Part shown: positions 1 to 7,178 of the stretch, one piece after another | Numbering within the stretch: the first letter of the stretch is position 1 | Layout: each line of letters starts with the position of its first letter | Origin: Deltaproteobacteria bacterium | GTDB lineage: Bacteria; Desulfobacterota; Desulfuromonadia; Geobacterales; Pseudopelobacteraceae | Direction of reading: 5' to 3' | NCBI GenBank assembly: GCA_019162745.1 | Contig: JAFLLC010000029.1 | Location: 62,001-126,000 of the forward strand | Length of the DNA: 64,000 nt | Notes under the pieces: generated by a model | What the model was told of the DNA's origin: nothing | The model's input: the letters and a program-made list of their open reading frames with translations, nothing else | The model's database searches: none | Translations under genes and position numbers: made by a program

Positions 1-1078
1 CGCTTTCGATCGCCTCCACCCGCCGGTTTTCGTGCGCCGTCATCAGACTCAGCGCCAACCCCTGCTCTCCGGCGCGCCCTGTACGGCCGATGCGGTGGGT
101 ATGAATCTCCGGGTTGCGCGGCAGCTCATAGTTTATAACCGCCGTGAGCTCCTTGATGTCGAGACCGCGCGCGGCGACATCTGTGGCCACCAGCACCGAC
201 GTACTCTTGTTGGCAAAGCGCACCAGCACCTGATCGCGCTCCCGCTGTTCCAGGTCGCCATGGATAGCCAGCGCCGCGAAGCCGACCTTGGCCAGAGCGG
301 CGGCCACCTCCTGACACTCCACTTTGGTATTGCAGAAGACCAGGGTCGATTCGGGGCGATAATGCCTGAGAAGCCGCACTACCACTGTTGTCCGTTCATC
401 CGGAGCCACCTCGTAGAGAACCTGCTCGATCGCGTTTTCGTCATGGGTTTCATCGACACTGACCTCGACCGGTTCGTGCTGGAGGTTCGCGCTTAACTCA
501 GTAATCGCCGCAGGGTAGGTGGCGGAGAAGAGCAGCGTCTGTTTTTTTGGCGGGGTGGCGGCGATAATCGCGCCGATCTCTTCCTGGAAACCCATGTCGA
601 GCATGCGGTCGGCCTCATCGAGGACGAGCGTCTGCAGGGATTCGAGATGGAGAGTCCCGCGGCGCAGGTGGTCGAGGAGGCGGCCGGGGGTGCCGACCAC
701 CACATGGGCGCCATGTTCCAGCGAGCCGAGCTGCGGAGCAAAAGGGACGCCGCCGCAGAGGGTCAGGATCTTGATGTTGTCGGTAAAGCGGGCCAGGCGG
801 CGTAGCTCTTTGCCGACCTGATCGGCCAGTTCGCGGGTCGGGCAGAGTACCAGCGCCTGCACGTTCGAGGAGGTTACCTCCAGGTTCGTCAGCAGGCCGA
901 TACCGAAGGCGGCGGTCTTGCCGCTGCCGGTCTTTGCCTTGGCGATCACGTCCTTGCCGGCGAGAATCAGCGGTAGAGCGTGGGCCTGAATGGGTGTCAT
1001 CTCAGTATAACCGAGTGAAACCAGGTTTTTGAGCATGGTTGGTTTAAGGTGGAGCGCGGAAAATGCTTTTATGGTCAT
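1..1078 (-). CDS. dbpA: ATP-dependent RNA helicase DbpA (C-terminus outside window)
   Basis: DEAD-box RNA helicase of the DbpA type, which in E. coli acts in late 50S ribosome assembly by remodelling 23S rRNA. The ORF track misses it because no stop codon lies in the window; I read it from the minus strand. The protein starts MTIKAFSALHLKP, then shows the Q-motif (TPIQAHALPLILAGKD), Walker A AKTGSGKT, PTRELADQV, TPGRLLDH, DEAD (LDEADRMLDMGF), SAT (FSATYPAAI), and helicase-C motifs ATDVAARGLD and HRIGRTGRAG. About 359 codons are visible; the 23S-binding C-terminal domain would lie to the left of base 1 and cannot be seen. All plus-strand ORFs here are shadows. Start codon ATG is preceded by an AGAGAG-like ribosome site. 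Confidence 0.95.
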   Translation of the reverse strand, partial: MTIKAFSALHLKPTMLKNLVSLGYTEMTPIQAHALPLILAGKDVIAKAKTGSGKTAAFGIGLLTNLEVTSSNVQALVLCPTRELADQVGKELRRLARFTDNIKILTLCGGVPFAPQLGSLEHGAHVVVGTPGRLLDHLRRGTLHLESLQTLVLDEADRMLDMGFQEEIGAIIAATPPKKQTLLFSATYPAAITELSANLQHEPVEVSVDETHDENAIEQVLYEVAPDERTTVVVRLLRHYRPESTLVFCNTKVECQEVAAALAKVGFAALAIHGDLEQRERDQVLVRFANKSTSVLVATDVAARGLDIKELTAVINYELPRNPEIHTHRIGRTGRAGEQGLALSLMTAHENRRVEAIES

Positions 1079-1582
1079 GGGGGCTCTCTTTTTGGCTGAT
1101 TCATTTATTTATTGGTTCAACGGTGCGGGAGAGGCAGTATGTCGTTATTTGAAAGGCCGGTCCAGTAAAATTGCTTGTATCGGCTTGTAAACCTGATTTA
1201 TGAAGGCTACAAAGAGAATATACGAATCAAAGGCTTTAACGCAAAGACGCTAGGCCGCGAAGACGCCAGGAGCGGCGAAAAGCTTTAAAGGGGTAAACCA
1301 AAAAAATGATTCTGGCCTTGCCTTTGATTCTCCCTTGCGTCTTCGCGCCTTGGCGCCTTGGCGTCCTTGTTTGATGCGTTGAAGAATCTGACACCATTGC
1401 ATACTGGCGCCGATTGAACAGATAAATCTGCTTGAGGTTTTGTCTGCGGAGGGGAGTAGCCGTTTATTATGTAGTAACTTTTAAAACGGCTGACCATGTT
1501 GCACCCATAGTTTTTTCCTCGACATCGGTGCAGATGGTATGGCAAAGTCCGAAAAAGAATAAAACCTTCAGGGGTGATTAAT
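1079..1582. other. 500-bp intergenic region with inverted repeat
   Basis: No supportable gene. The region separates the divergent dbpA and coiled-coil genes and should carry both promoters, but I found no convincing -35/-10 pair. Its one obvious structure is the inverted repeat at 1234-1372, described separately. I looked for a cyclic-dinucleotide (GEMM) riboswitch, known upstream of some Geobacter surface genes, and found none. Confidence 0.6.
1234..1372. repeat. Imperfect inverted repeat of the GCGTCTTCGCG family
   Basis: Left arm near 1239-1272 (AACGCAAAGACGC...CGCGAAGACGCC) and right arm near 1334-1371 (CTTGCGTCTTCGCGCCTTGG...) are inverted copies, separated by about 60 bases. Palindromes built from GCGTCTTCGCGNCTTTGCG recur between genes in many bacterial genomes. 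The function here is unknown. It could fold as a long hairpin downstream of neither gene, since both neighbours are transcribed away from it. Confidence 0.6.
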
Positions 1583-2038
1583 ATGGAAAAACAACATTTT
1601 GAGATTTTGCTGGAAAATATGGAACTCAATATTAAAATGATGCATGAAGGCTTTGCAGGCCTGAGTGATACGATTAAAGCCGAATCTGCTGAACGTAAAG
1701 CGGAAAACAAACTTTTGGATGAAAAAATTTCAGCATTGAGCAATCGGATTGGTTCCGTTGAAACTAATCTGAATGCCAAAATTGATTCTGTTGAAACTAA
1801 TCTGAACCTTAGGATTGATTCTGTTGAAGCCAATCTGGGAGCCAGAATTGATTCTGTTGAAGCCAATCTGGGAGCCAGGATTGATTCTGTTGAAGCCAAT
1901 CTGGGAGCCAGGATTGATTCTGTTGAAGCCAATCTGGGAGCCAGGATTGACGCCGTGCATTCCGATTTAATTGACCATCGCAATAATTCTGAAATGCACA
2001 GAGCTCCACGCAGAAGTAGTATTAAAAAAGTAGCATAA
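1583..2038 (+). CDS. Coiled-coil protein with 11-residue tandem repeats
   Basis: A protein of 151 aa starting MEKQHFEILLENMELN. I prefer the ATG at 1583 over the upstream GTG (1574) because AGGGG lies eight bases before it. Residues 1-55 are charged and helical. Residues about 57-122 are six 11-residue repeats of the type SVEANLGARID, in keeping with a long parallel coiled coil. The basic tail has no membrane segment or signal peptide. No enzymatic motif is visible. Similar MEKQHFE-type helical proteins occur in deltaproteobacteria as uncharacterised genes. The last four repeats are almost identical in DNA, so repeat number probably varies between strains. The large minus-strand ORF over it is a repeat-driven shadow. 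Confidence 0.75.
   Translation: MEKQHFEILLENMELNIKMMHEGFAGLSDTIKAESAERKAENKLLDEKISALSNRIGSVETNLNAKIDSVETNLNLRIDSVEANLGARIDSVEANLGARIDSVEANLGARIDSVEANLGARIDAVHSDLIDHRNNSEMHRAPRRSSIKKVA
1751..1948 (+). repeat. 33-bp tandem repeat, six units
   Basis: Six in-frame 33-bp units (1751, 1784, 1817, 1850, 1883, 1916). Units 3 to 6 are near-identical (core GTTGAAGCCAATCTGGGAGC); units 1 and 2 are diverged. The pattern fits recent expansion by slippage at the 3' end of the array. There are no spacers, so it is not a CRISPR. Confidence 0.9.
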
Positions 2039-2156
2039 ACTTGACTGACAATATTTGTCACTACCTCATGCCGGAAATGGGTTGAAATGAGACAGACAGT
2101 GTGGGGGCGGGTTTTGTTTTTGTATAATTACGATTAGTTGCAAAAATAGTTGCTCT

Positions 2157-2172
2157 TGGTCTTGATATTGCG
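2157..2172 (+). promoter_or_regulatory. Candidate sigma-54 promoter of pilA
   Basis: TTGGTCTTGATATTGC has GG at 2158-2159 and GC at 2170-2171 with exactly ten bases between, the -24/-12 spacing required by RpoN, and TTGC at -12. It lies about 67 bases before the pilA start. In G. sulfurreducens pilA is RpoN/PilR dependent, which supports the reading. A TATAAT at about 2122 has no matching -35. Confidence 0.6.
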
Positions 2173-2238
2173 TATTAGTATGGTAACTTCGCAACCAAGC
2201 TCTGATTCTAGAGCACAAACCATGAAAGGAGATACATT

Positions 2239-2463
2239 ATGTTCAACAAGCTTCGTAGCAAAAAAGGTTTCACCCTGATCGAGCTGCTGATCGTTGTCGC
2301 GATCATCGGTATTCTGGCAGCTATCGCCATCCCGCAGTTTTCGGCCTATCGTGCCAAGGCCTATAACTCGTCGGCCAACTCTGACTTGAAAAATATGAAG
2401 ACAGGTATGGAGGCCTTTATGGCAGACAATCAAGTGTATCCTACTAGCGTACTTTACCAATAA
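2239..2463 (+). CDS. pilA: Type IV major pilin, short Geobacter type (PilA / PilA-N)
   Basis: Prepilin of 74 aa. The leader MFNKLRSKKG ends at the prepilin peptidase site and is followed by FTLIELLIVVAIIGILAAIA, the conserved pilin helix with Glu5. The mature form is 64 residues with no globular domain, as in the conductive-pilin family of Geobacter. Counted from the mature end, aromatic residues fall at F1, F24, Y27, Y32, F50, Y57 and Y63, nearly the set of G. sulfurreducens PilA (F51 there). An AAAGGAGATACATT ribosome site precedes the ATG. It is followed 25 bases later by a secreted partner and then a terminator. Role: type IV pilus or pseudopilus subunit for attachment and extracellular electron transfer. 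Confidence 0.95.
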   Translation: MFNKLRSKKGFTLIELLIVVAIIGILAAIAIPQFSAYRAKAYNSSANSDLKNMKTGMEAFMADNQVYPTSVLYQ

Positions 2464-2488
2464 CTATTAAATTAAAAGGAGATGTATT

Positions 2489-2878
2489 ATGTTGAAAATA
2501 TTATCAATTATTACTACGATGGTTCTGTTTATGTCATCAGCGGCCTTTGCTGCCGATAACATCAAAATGGTTTCGCCTTTGACTGCAGCTACAACAGGCA
2601 AGTCGGTATTTGCCACTGCAACCGCCACTGCTCCTACTGGTACTGCTCAAGAATTAATTGGCAAAACATCTACAGGTGTTGGAGTTGGTCTTTTGACTTC
2701 TTCCTTGGGGTATTGTCTTGTAACCCAGCATATTAACGGTACAAAGGCTTTTGGTTCAGCACATGACAGTACTTCCATATTTGCAATAAATGTAACAACC
2801 GTTGGTACACCTGCATTAGATGTCCCTGGTGCTATTGGTGTTGTCCCAGTTAGTGGTGCTGGTTGGACCTCAATGTAA
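2489..2878 (+). CDS. Secreted pilin-partner protein (PilA-C / Spc-like)
   Basis: A 129-aa protein with a cleavable-type signal peptide (MLKILSIITTMVLFMSSAAFA, cut before ADNIK). The mature part is about 108 residues, rich in Thr, Ala, Gly and Ser, and ends GAGWTSM. It lacks the pilin N-terminal helix. In Geobacter with short PilA, the separate second gene encodes the globular half of the pilin (PilA-C, also named Spc, GSU1497 in G. sulfurreducens). Size, signal peptide and position immediately behind pilA all match that; sequence identity is inferred, not shown. Strong AAAAGGAGATGTATT ribosome site. One Cys (LGYCLVTQ) is present. Both genes share the terminator at 2905. Confidence 0.75.
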   Translation: MLKILSIITTMVLFMSSAAFAADNIKMVSPLTAATTGKSVFATATATAPTGTAQELIGKTSTGVGVGLLTSSLGYCLVTQHINGTKAFGSAHDSTSIFAINVTTVGTPALDVPGAIGVVPVSGAGWTSM

Positions 2879-2904
2879 TTTTTCTACAACAGATCAGTAA
2901 AAAA

Positions 2905-2933
2905 GCGGGATGTTTCGACATCCCGCTTTTTTT
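2905..2933 (+). terminator. Rho-independent terminator after the pilin pair
   Basis: Perfect 9-bp stem GCGGGATGT / ACATCCCGC with a TTCG tetraloop, preceded by A5 and followed by T7. It ends the pilA transcript and separates it from the methyltransferase gene. Confidence 0.95.
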
Positions 2934-2964
2934 GATTCTAGCAAGAGGTATATTTGGAGTAAAA

Positions 2965-3792
2965 ATGTTTTTTTTGATTAAATGTATGAAAAAAATCAAG
3001 CCTTATTTACCATTAGACGTTATTAGAGCTTTGAATTATATTTATTACAGAGGTTATATAAAATTAATATGTAATTTTCAGGACTATTATGAGCGTAAAT
3101 ATTGTAAAAAATATGGTTATCCAAAGGCATCTTTGCGTTACCGTGTCAATGGTACGCCTGAAATAGAAACTTTTTTGTCCGAAGGGGATCGTTGTAGTGG
3201 TGATCTAGAAAAGGCTCTAAGTAGAAATAACAGGCATATGGCCTCATTCCGAAATATTCTTGATTTTGGATGTGGTTGTGGAAGAACGATTCGTAATTTT
3301 GAAAAATATGCTGCTGTATCTTCATTCAACGGTACCGATATTGATTCTGCTGCCATTGATTATTGTCGGCGGCGTTTTAAAAATATGCAGTTTTCGGTTA
3401 ATCAACCGTTACCCCCTTTAGAATATCCATCAAATAAATTCGATTTAGTATATTCAATATCAGTATTTACTCATATTAACGAAGAATACCAATACCTGTG
3501 GTTAGCTGAACTTGCACGTATCGTTAAACCGGGTGGACTGGTTCTTCTTTCGGTTCATGGGAGCAGTAGTTGGAAAACGTTGCCTTCGGAGTATGTTGCC
3601 AAGATCCGCACAAATGGTTTTTTGTATATTTCGGAAAATATCTGGAAAGGTATTTTCCCCGACTGGTACCAGACCGCATTTCATAGCGAAGAGTATATTC
3701 GGGCTCAGTTTCCGCGGTTTTTTACCGTTAAAGAATACATACCACAGGGAATCAGTTCTTTTCACGATTTAGTTGTTCTTAAAAAACAATGA
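2965..3792 (+). CDS. SAM-dependent methyltransferase, class I
   Basis: A 275-aa protein. The ORF track start (2863) would run through the pilin terminator, so I take the ATG at 2965 with GGAGT just before it. Motif I is ILDFGCGCGRTIRNFE (about residues 105-120), followed by an acidic strand end (FNGTDID) and a post-core VKPGGLVLLSVHG. These features place it in the Methyltransf_11/25 group. The substrate is not visible; the place before a polysaccharide cluster suggests a sugar or glycan. It is markedly more AT-rich than its neighbours and stands alone between a terminator and the export operon, which fits later acquisition. Confidence 0.8.
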   Translation: MFFLIKCMKKIKPYLPLDVIRALNYIYYRGYIKLICNFQDYYERKYCKKYGYPKASLRYRVNGTPEIETFLSEGDRCSGDLEKALSRNNRHMASFRNILDFGCGCGRTIRNFEKYAAVSSFNGTDIDSAAIDYCRRRFKNMQFSVNQPLPPLEYPSNKFDLVYSISVFTHINEEYQYLWLAELARIVKPGGLVLLSVHGSSSWKTLPSEYVAKIRTNGFLYISENIWKGIFPDWYQTAFHSEEYIRAQFPRFFTVKEYIPQGISSFHDLVVLKKQ

Positions 3793-3853
3793 ATTGGTAT
3801 GCATAATCATGCGTAACTGCGAAGTGTTATAAATGATTCGACTCTTCGCCGGC

Positions 3854-3869
3854 TGGTTTGATATTCGCT
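3854..3869 (+). promoter_or_regulatory. Weak candidate sigma-54 promoter of the export operon
   Basis: TGGTTTGATATTCGCT keeps GG at 3855-3856 and GC at 3867-3868 with the ten-base gap, 52 bases before the permease start. It shares TGGT(C)TTGATATT with the pilA candidate. The -12 side is TTCGC rather than TTGC, so confidence is limited. Confidence 0.35.
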
Positions 3870-3920
3870 CTGTAAATTGTCGAAAATAGAATCGTATTAA
3901 CAACAGGAGGTCGTTAAAAC

Positions 3921-4712
3921 ATGACGGCAATTATACGTATCACCCTGAAAGGGATCTTCCGTGACCGGGTTTTCCAGGGCATTATGGTGACTGGGTGTGC
4001 ATTCCTGTTGATCCCGGTTGTGGCGTCGCTTTCCATGCGCCAGGTGACGGAACTTTCTCTGACACTGTCCCTTTCGCTGATTTCATTCATTCTGCTGCTG
4101 CTGGCGGTGTTTCTGGGCGGCACATCGCTCTGGAAAGATATAGAACGGCGCTATACGTTCAGCGTTCTGGGTCTGCCGATTTCTCGGCAGAGCTACATGA
4201 TCGGACGCTTTGGCGGAGTAGCACTGTTTTTACTGCTGGCTGCCGCTGTTCTCGGGGTGGCCGCTTTTGCCGTGGTTCTGTATTCTGCTACCATTTATCC
4301 GCCAGACAAGCCGATTGTCTGGTCTAATATAGCACTCTGCATTCTGTTTGACGCACTCAAATATATCCTGCTGATTACGGTCGCCTTCCTCTTCTCAACC
4401 GTCAGCACATCATTCTTTCTGCCGGTCTTTGGTGCTATAGCCACCTTTCTGGCTGGCGGCGTTACCCAGCAGGTGTATGAATTTGTTAATTCTCCGGCAT
4501 CTAAAACTCTTTCCCCATTCGTCAAGCAACTTGCCAAAGGTCTCTACTACATTCTTCCCAACTTTGGAGCCTTTGATCTTAAGGTGAATGCGATCTACGG
4601 TTTGCCGCTCCCAGCAAACGGCCTTTTCCTGACCGTCGCCTATTTTGCTGTGTATATCGGTCTGCTGTTATCCGCTGCGGCAGCTATCTTTGCCCGGCGG
4701 GAAATGAGGTAG
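3921..4712 (+). CDS. ABC-2 type transporter permease
   Basis: A 263-aa integral membrane protein with six predicted helices: two near residues 20-75, then clusters around 100-130, 145-180 and a last one at 235-258. It begins MTAIIRITLKGIFRDRVFQG, the usual elbow helix of ABC-2 permeases. AGGAGG sits in front of the ATG. The ATPase subunit is most likely the gene at 6312, separated from it by the TPR gene and a toxin-antitoxin pair. By position after pilA this exporter corresponds to the xap (extracellular anchoring polysaccharide) region of G. sulfurreducens; that equivalence is inferred from order only. Confidence 0.85.
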   Translation: MTAIIRITLKGIFRDRVFQGIMVTGCAFLLIPVVASLSMRQVTELSLTLSLSLISFILLLLAVFLGGTSLWKDIERRYTFSVLGLPISRQSYMIGRFGGVALFLLLAAAVLGVAAFAVVLYSATIYPPDKPIVWSNIALCILFDALKYILLITVAFLFSTVSTSFFLPVFGAIATFLAGGVTQQVYEFVNSPASKTLSPFVKQLAKGLYYILPNFGAFDLKVNAIYGLPLPANGLFLTVAYFAVYIGLLLSAAAAIFARREMR

Positions 4713-4715
4713 GTC

Positions 4716-5567
4716 ATGATGCGGACAGCCTCAAGCGGAGTTATATGCCTGGTTTTGTATGTGGCGTTGATTATTCCCTTCACCACCTATCTCAAGAACA
4801 AGCCGTTCGTGGAAAAACTCGGCTATGTGCCGTCAGTCACAGCTCTCAAGGCCGTTGCCGCCGATCATAAGGAGCTGGTAGCAGCAACGCTGGTGCTGAA
4901 GGTGCTGATGTACTTCGGTGGACTTGTTGAAAAGGCGCAAAATCAGGTGGTCGTTCCTCCGGACTATATATCCATGTCCCGGTTTCTGCATGGCGCGGTG
5001 AAGCTTGATCCGTACAATATGGATGCCTACTATTTTGCCCAGGGTTTTCTGACCTGGGATGTCAAACAGTTTAAGCTGGCCAACGATCTTCTGGATTACG
5101 GCATGAAGTACCGCACCTGGGATTGGTATCTTCCTTTTTTTGCCGGGTTTAACAGTGCCTATTTTATGAAAGATTATGCTGCGGCAGCGAGGTATTATCA
5201 GCATGCCGGTGATCTTTCCGGTTCTGATCTCAGCAAGCTTCTGGCTGGGCGCTATATGCAGGAATCAGGGCAGACTGAGCTGGCGATTGTTTATTTATCC
5301 GCCATGGCAAAAGGAGAGAGAAATCCTGCGCTCAAAAAGATTTATTACCTGAGGCTGACAGCGTTTAGAGAAACCAGGCGTATTGAATTGGCTCGTGATC
5401 ACTATCGGGAAACACGGGGAACCATGCCGAAAACGGTCGAACAACTTGTTAGCGAAGGATTCCTTTTCCCACCTCCCAAAGATCCCTATGGCGGGCAGTT
5501 TTATCTGGAGGCGGATGGGAAAGTTGCAACCACGAGTAAGTACGCTTTTGCCGGGGTGAAGAAGTGA
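4716..5567 (+). CDS. Membrane-anchored TPR protein of the export operon
   Basis: A 283-aa protein with one N-terminal hydrophobic segment (SGVICLVLYVALIIPFTTYL) that serves as anchor or uncleaved signal. The rest is helical with tetratricopeptide-like units: repeated A-Y-Y-F/A-L pairs around residues 90-220, such as LDPYNMDAYYFAQGF and AARYYQHAGDLSG. It starts three bases after the permease stop, so the two are co-translated. The C-terminal part resembles the PxTxEQLVxEGFLFPPPKDPYGG segment found in periplasmic TPR proteins and in pseudopilin tails. It probably acts as a scaffold for the exporter. The function is inferred from neighbours. Confidence 0.75.
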   Translation: MMRTASSGVICLVLYVALIIPFTTYLKNKPFVEKLGYVPSVTALKAVAADHKELVAATLVLKVLMYFGGLVEKAQNQVVVPPDYISMSRFLHGAVKLDPYNMDAYYFAQGFLTWDVKQFKLANDLLDYGMKYRTWDWYLPFFAGFNSAYFMKDYAAAARYYQHAGDLSGSDLSKLLAGRYMQESGQTELAIVYLSAMAKGERNPALKKIYYLRLTAFRETRRIELARDHYRETRGTMPKTVEQLVSEGFLFPPPKDPYGGQFYLEADGKVATTSKYAFAGVKK

Positions 5568-5647
5568 TTGGTTGTTTTGTGGTATGATTTCTTATCTCGC
5601 TTGCGTTTGTATGAAAAACGCAGTAGTGTCGATTTTGGAGGTGTGAT

Positions 5648-5896
5648 ATGCCATCATTGCAAGTAAGAGAATTACCTGAGAATATATATCTTCAGCTCTG
5701 TCGTGAGGCTGAGATACAGCATAGATCTATAGCACAACAGGCGGTTGCGATTCTTGCCCGTGGGCTTAAACTGGAGCTTGATCCCAAGTCACGCCGGGTA
5801 GCCCTGTTGGCGCAGATCAATGCAAATCCCATTAAACTGAATGTAATACCACCTGTTGACCCGGCGCAACTCATCCGGGAAGATCGTGAACGATGA
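5648..5896 (+). CDS. Antitoxin, FitA/VapB-like ribbon-helix-helix
   Basis: An 82-aa protein. The first 45 residues (SLQVRELPENIYLQLCREAEIQHRS...) fit the FitA-type RHH fold: one beta strand for DNA binding, then two helices. The C-terminal part would wrap the toxin. GGAGGTGTGAT precedes the ATG. It overlaps the PIN gene by ATGA. Antitoxins of this kind neutralise the ribonuclease and repress their own promoter. The pair is wedged between the TPR gene and the ABC ATPase of the polysaccharide exporter. Confidence 0.85.
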   Translation: MPSLQVRELPENIYLQLCREAEIQHRSIAQQAVAILARGLKLELDPKSRRVALLAQINANPIKLNVIPPVDPAQLIREDRER

Positions 5897-6291
5897 TTAC
5901 TATTCTCGATGCCAGTGCCGCAGTTGCTATTGCGATGAATCTTGCCGAGTCGGCAAAATTTCTACCGAATATCGACATATCCGATATGGTAATTGCTCCG
6001 GATCTCTTCGTGGCTGAGGTTTCAAACGCGATATGGAAGTACGTCCGTGCCGGGATCCTTGATTCAGATCAAGGTAGTAATGTGCTTGAGCGCGCGGTAA
6101 GCCTTGTTGATACATTTGAACCAGGGCAGGGGCTGTACAAGGAAGCGTTTGCCTTGTCAGTTGACCATATGCACCCAGTGTATGATGCTCTTTATCTGGT
6201 TTTAGCCCGCAGACACAACGGTGTCTTAGCAACACTTGATAAACGTTTGGCAGAGTTGGCATCGAAACTACATATCAGATTGGTACAATAA
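5893..6291 (+). CDS. vapC: PIN-domain ribonuclease toxin VapC
   Basis: A 132-aa PIN protein. The acidic metal-binding residues are all in place: Asp in ITILDASAA, Glu in FVAEVSNAIW, Asp in VYDALYLVLA and Asp in ATLDKRLAE. Typical VapC toxins cleave tRNA or the sarcin-ricin loop; the target here cannot be read. Translation is coupled to the antitoxin through ATGA. All catalytic positions are intact, so it should be active. Confidence 0.9.
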   Translation: MITILDASAAVAIAMNLAESAKFLPNIDISDMVIAPDLFVAEVSNAIWKYVRAGILDSDQGSNVLERAVSLVDTFEPGQGLYKEAFALSVDHMHPVYDALYLVLARRHNGVLATLDKRLAELASKLHIRLVQ

Positions 6292-6311
6292 TATGACTGG
6301 AGTTGTGCTGT

Positions 6312-7178
6312 ATGAACGCCATTGAGATAACAGGACTATGCAAGCGGTTTACCGGCAAGCGCATGACAAAGGTCGATGCTCTGAAGGGGCTTGACCTCAC
6401 TATTGAAGCGGGTGAAGTATTCGGCTTTCTGGGACCGAACGGCGCCGGCAAGAGTACCACTATCAAGCTGGTGATGGGCCTGTTACGACCGACCTCCGGG
6501 ACCGCACAGATCATGGGGATGGATGCTGGTCAGGCAGAATCCCGCCGTCATGTCGGCTATCTCCCGGAAAACCCGGCTTTCTATGATTATCTGAGCGCCG
6601 AGGAATATATTGTTTTTGTCGGCTCGCAATTCAAGATGGAAAAGTCACTGCTAGCGCAGCGTTCAGAAGAGGTTCTCCAAAGGCTGGATCTGTGGGAGGC
6701 GCGTAAACGTCCGATGCGTGGCTACAGCAAAGGAATGGTGCAGCGGGTTGGGTTGGCGCAGGCGCTTGTTCATGATCCGGAGGTGTATATCCTGGACGAA
6801 CCGATGAGCGGTCTGGACCCTATTGGACGTGCCCTGGTGAAGGATATCATTCTCGACCTGAAGAAGCGGGGCAAGTGCGTCTTTTTCAGTACCCATATTA
6901 CCGATGATGTAGAAAAAGTTTGTGATCGGGTAGGAGTGATTAACAAGGGGGAATTGCTTGTTGTTGACCGCGTTGAAAACATTCTCCAGCGTGGTGTTGA
7001 AGGGTATACCGTGCTAGTGATAAATCCGGACAAAACAAAAGAAGAACAATTTGTGAAAAAAACTGACTTGCAGGAATTTATTCAGCAGTCAGTTATGAAT
7101 CAGCAGTCCATTGAAAAAATTGAGCCGCGCCGTAAAGATATGGAGGCGTTCTTTCTTGAGATCGTGGCCCAGCAATAA
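6312..7178 (+). CDS. ABC transporter ATPase (polysaccharide exporter)
   Basis: A 288-aa nucleotide-binding subunit. I start at ATG 6312 (GGAG about ten bases before) rather than the TTG at 6303. It has Walker A GPNGAGKST, a Q-loop region near YLPENPAFYDY, signature YSKGMVQRVGLA, Walker B VYILDEPMSGLDP and the H-loop STHITDD. It belongs to the ABC-2/CcmA-like group and pairs with the permease at 3921. In the G. sulfurreducens xap locus the exporter ATPase (XapD, GSU1501) occupies the same place behind pilA; I infer equivalence from synteny alone. The last 23 bases overlap the next gene. Confidence 0.9.
   Translation: MNAIEITGLCKRFTGKRMTKVDALKGLDLTIEAGEVFGFLGPNGAGKSTTIKLVMGLLRPTSGTAQIMGMDAGQAESRRHVGYLPENPAFYDYLSAEEYIVFVGSQFKMEKSLLAQRSEEVLQRLDLWEARKRPMRGYSKGMVQRVGLAQALVHDPEVYILDEPMSGLDPIGRALVKDIILDLKKRGKCVFFSTHITDDVEKVCDRVGVINKGELLVVDRVENILQRGVEGYTVLVINPDKTKEEQFVKKTDLQEFIQQSVMNQQSIEKIEPRRKDMEAFFLEIVAQQ

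Noticed and set aside
32-821. Plus-strand ORFs of 154 and 100 aa and the short minus-strand ORFs
   Set aside because: They overlap the dbpA helicase frame, which has every DEAD-box motif.
1751-1948. Possible CRISPR array
   Set aside because: Units are contiguous and in frame, with no spacers.
1285-2061. 258-aa minus-strand ORF with repeats
   Set aside because: It is the complement of the 33-bp repeat array; the plus frame has the ribosome site and a coherent coiled-coil pattern.
2122-2127. TATAAT as a sigma-70 -10 box for pilA
   Set aside because: No -35 element at a proper distance; the sigma-54 site is better placed and fits known control of pilA.
1079-2238. Cyclic-dinucleotide (GEMM) riboswitch upstream of pilA
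   Set aside because: Searched for because such switches control Geobacter surface genes; the conserved core and receptor sequences are not there.
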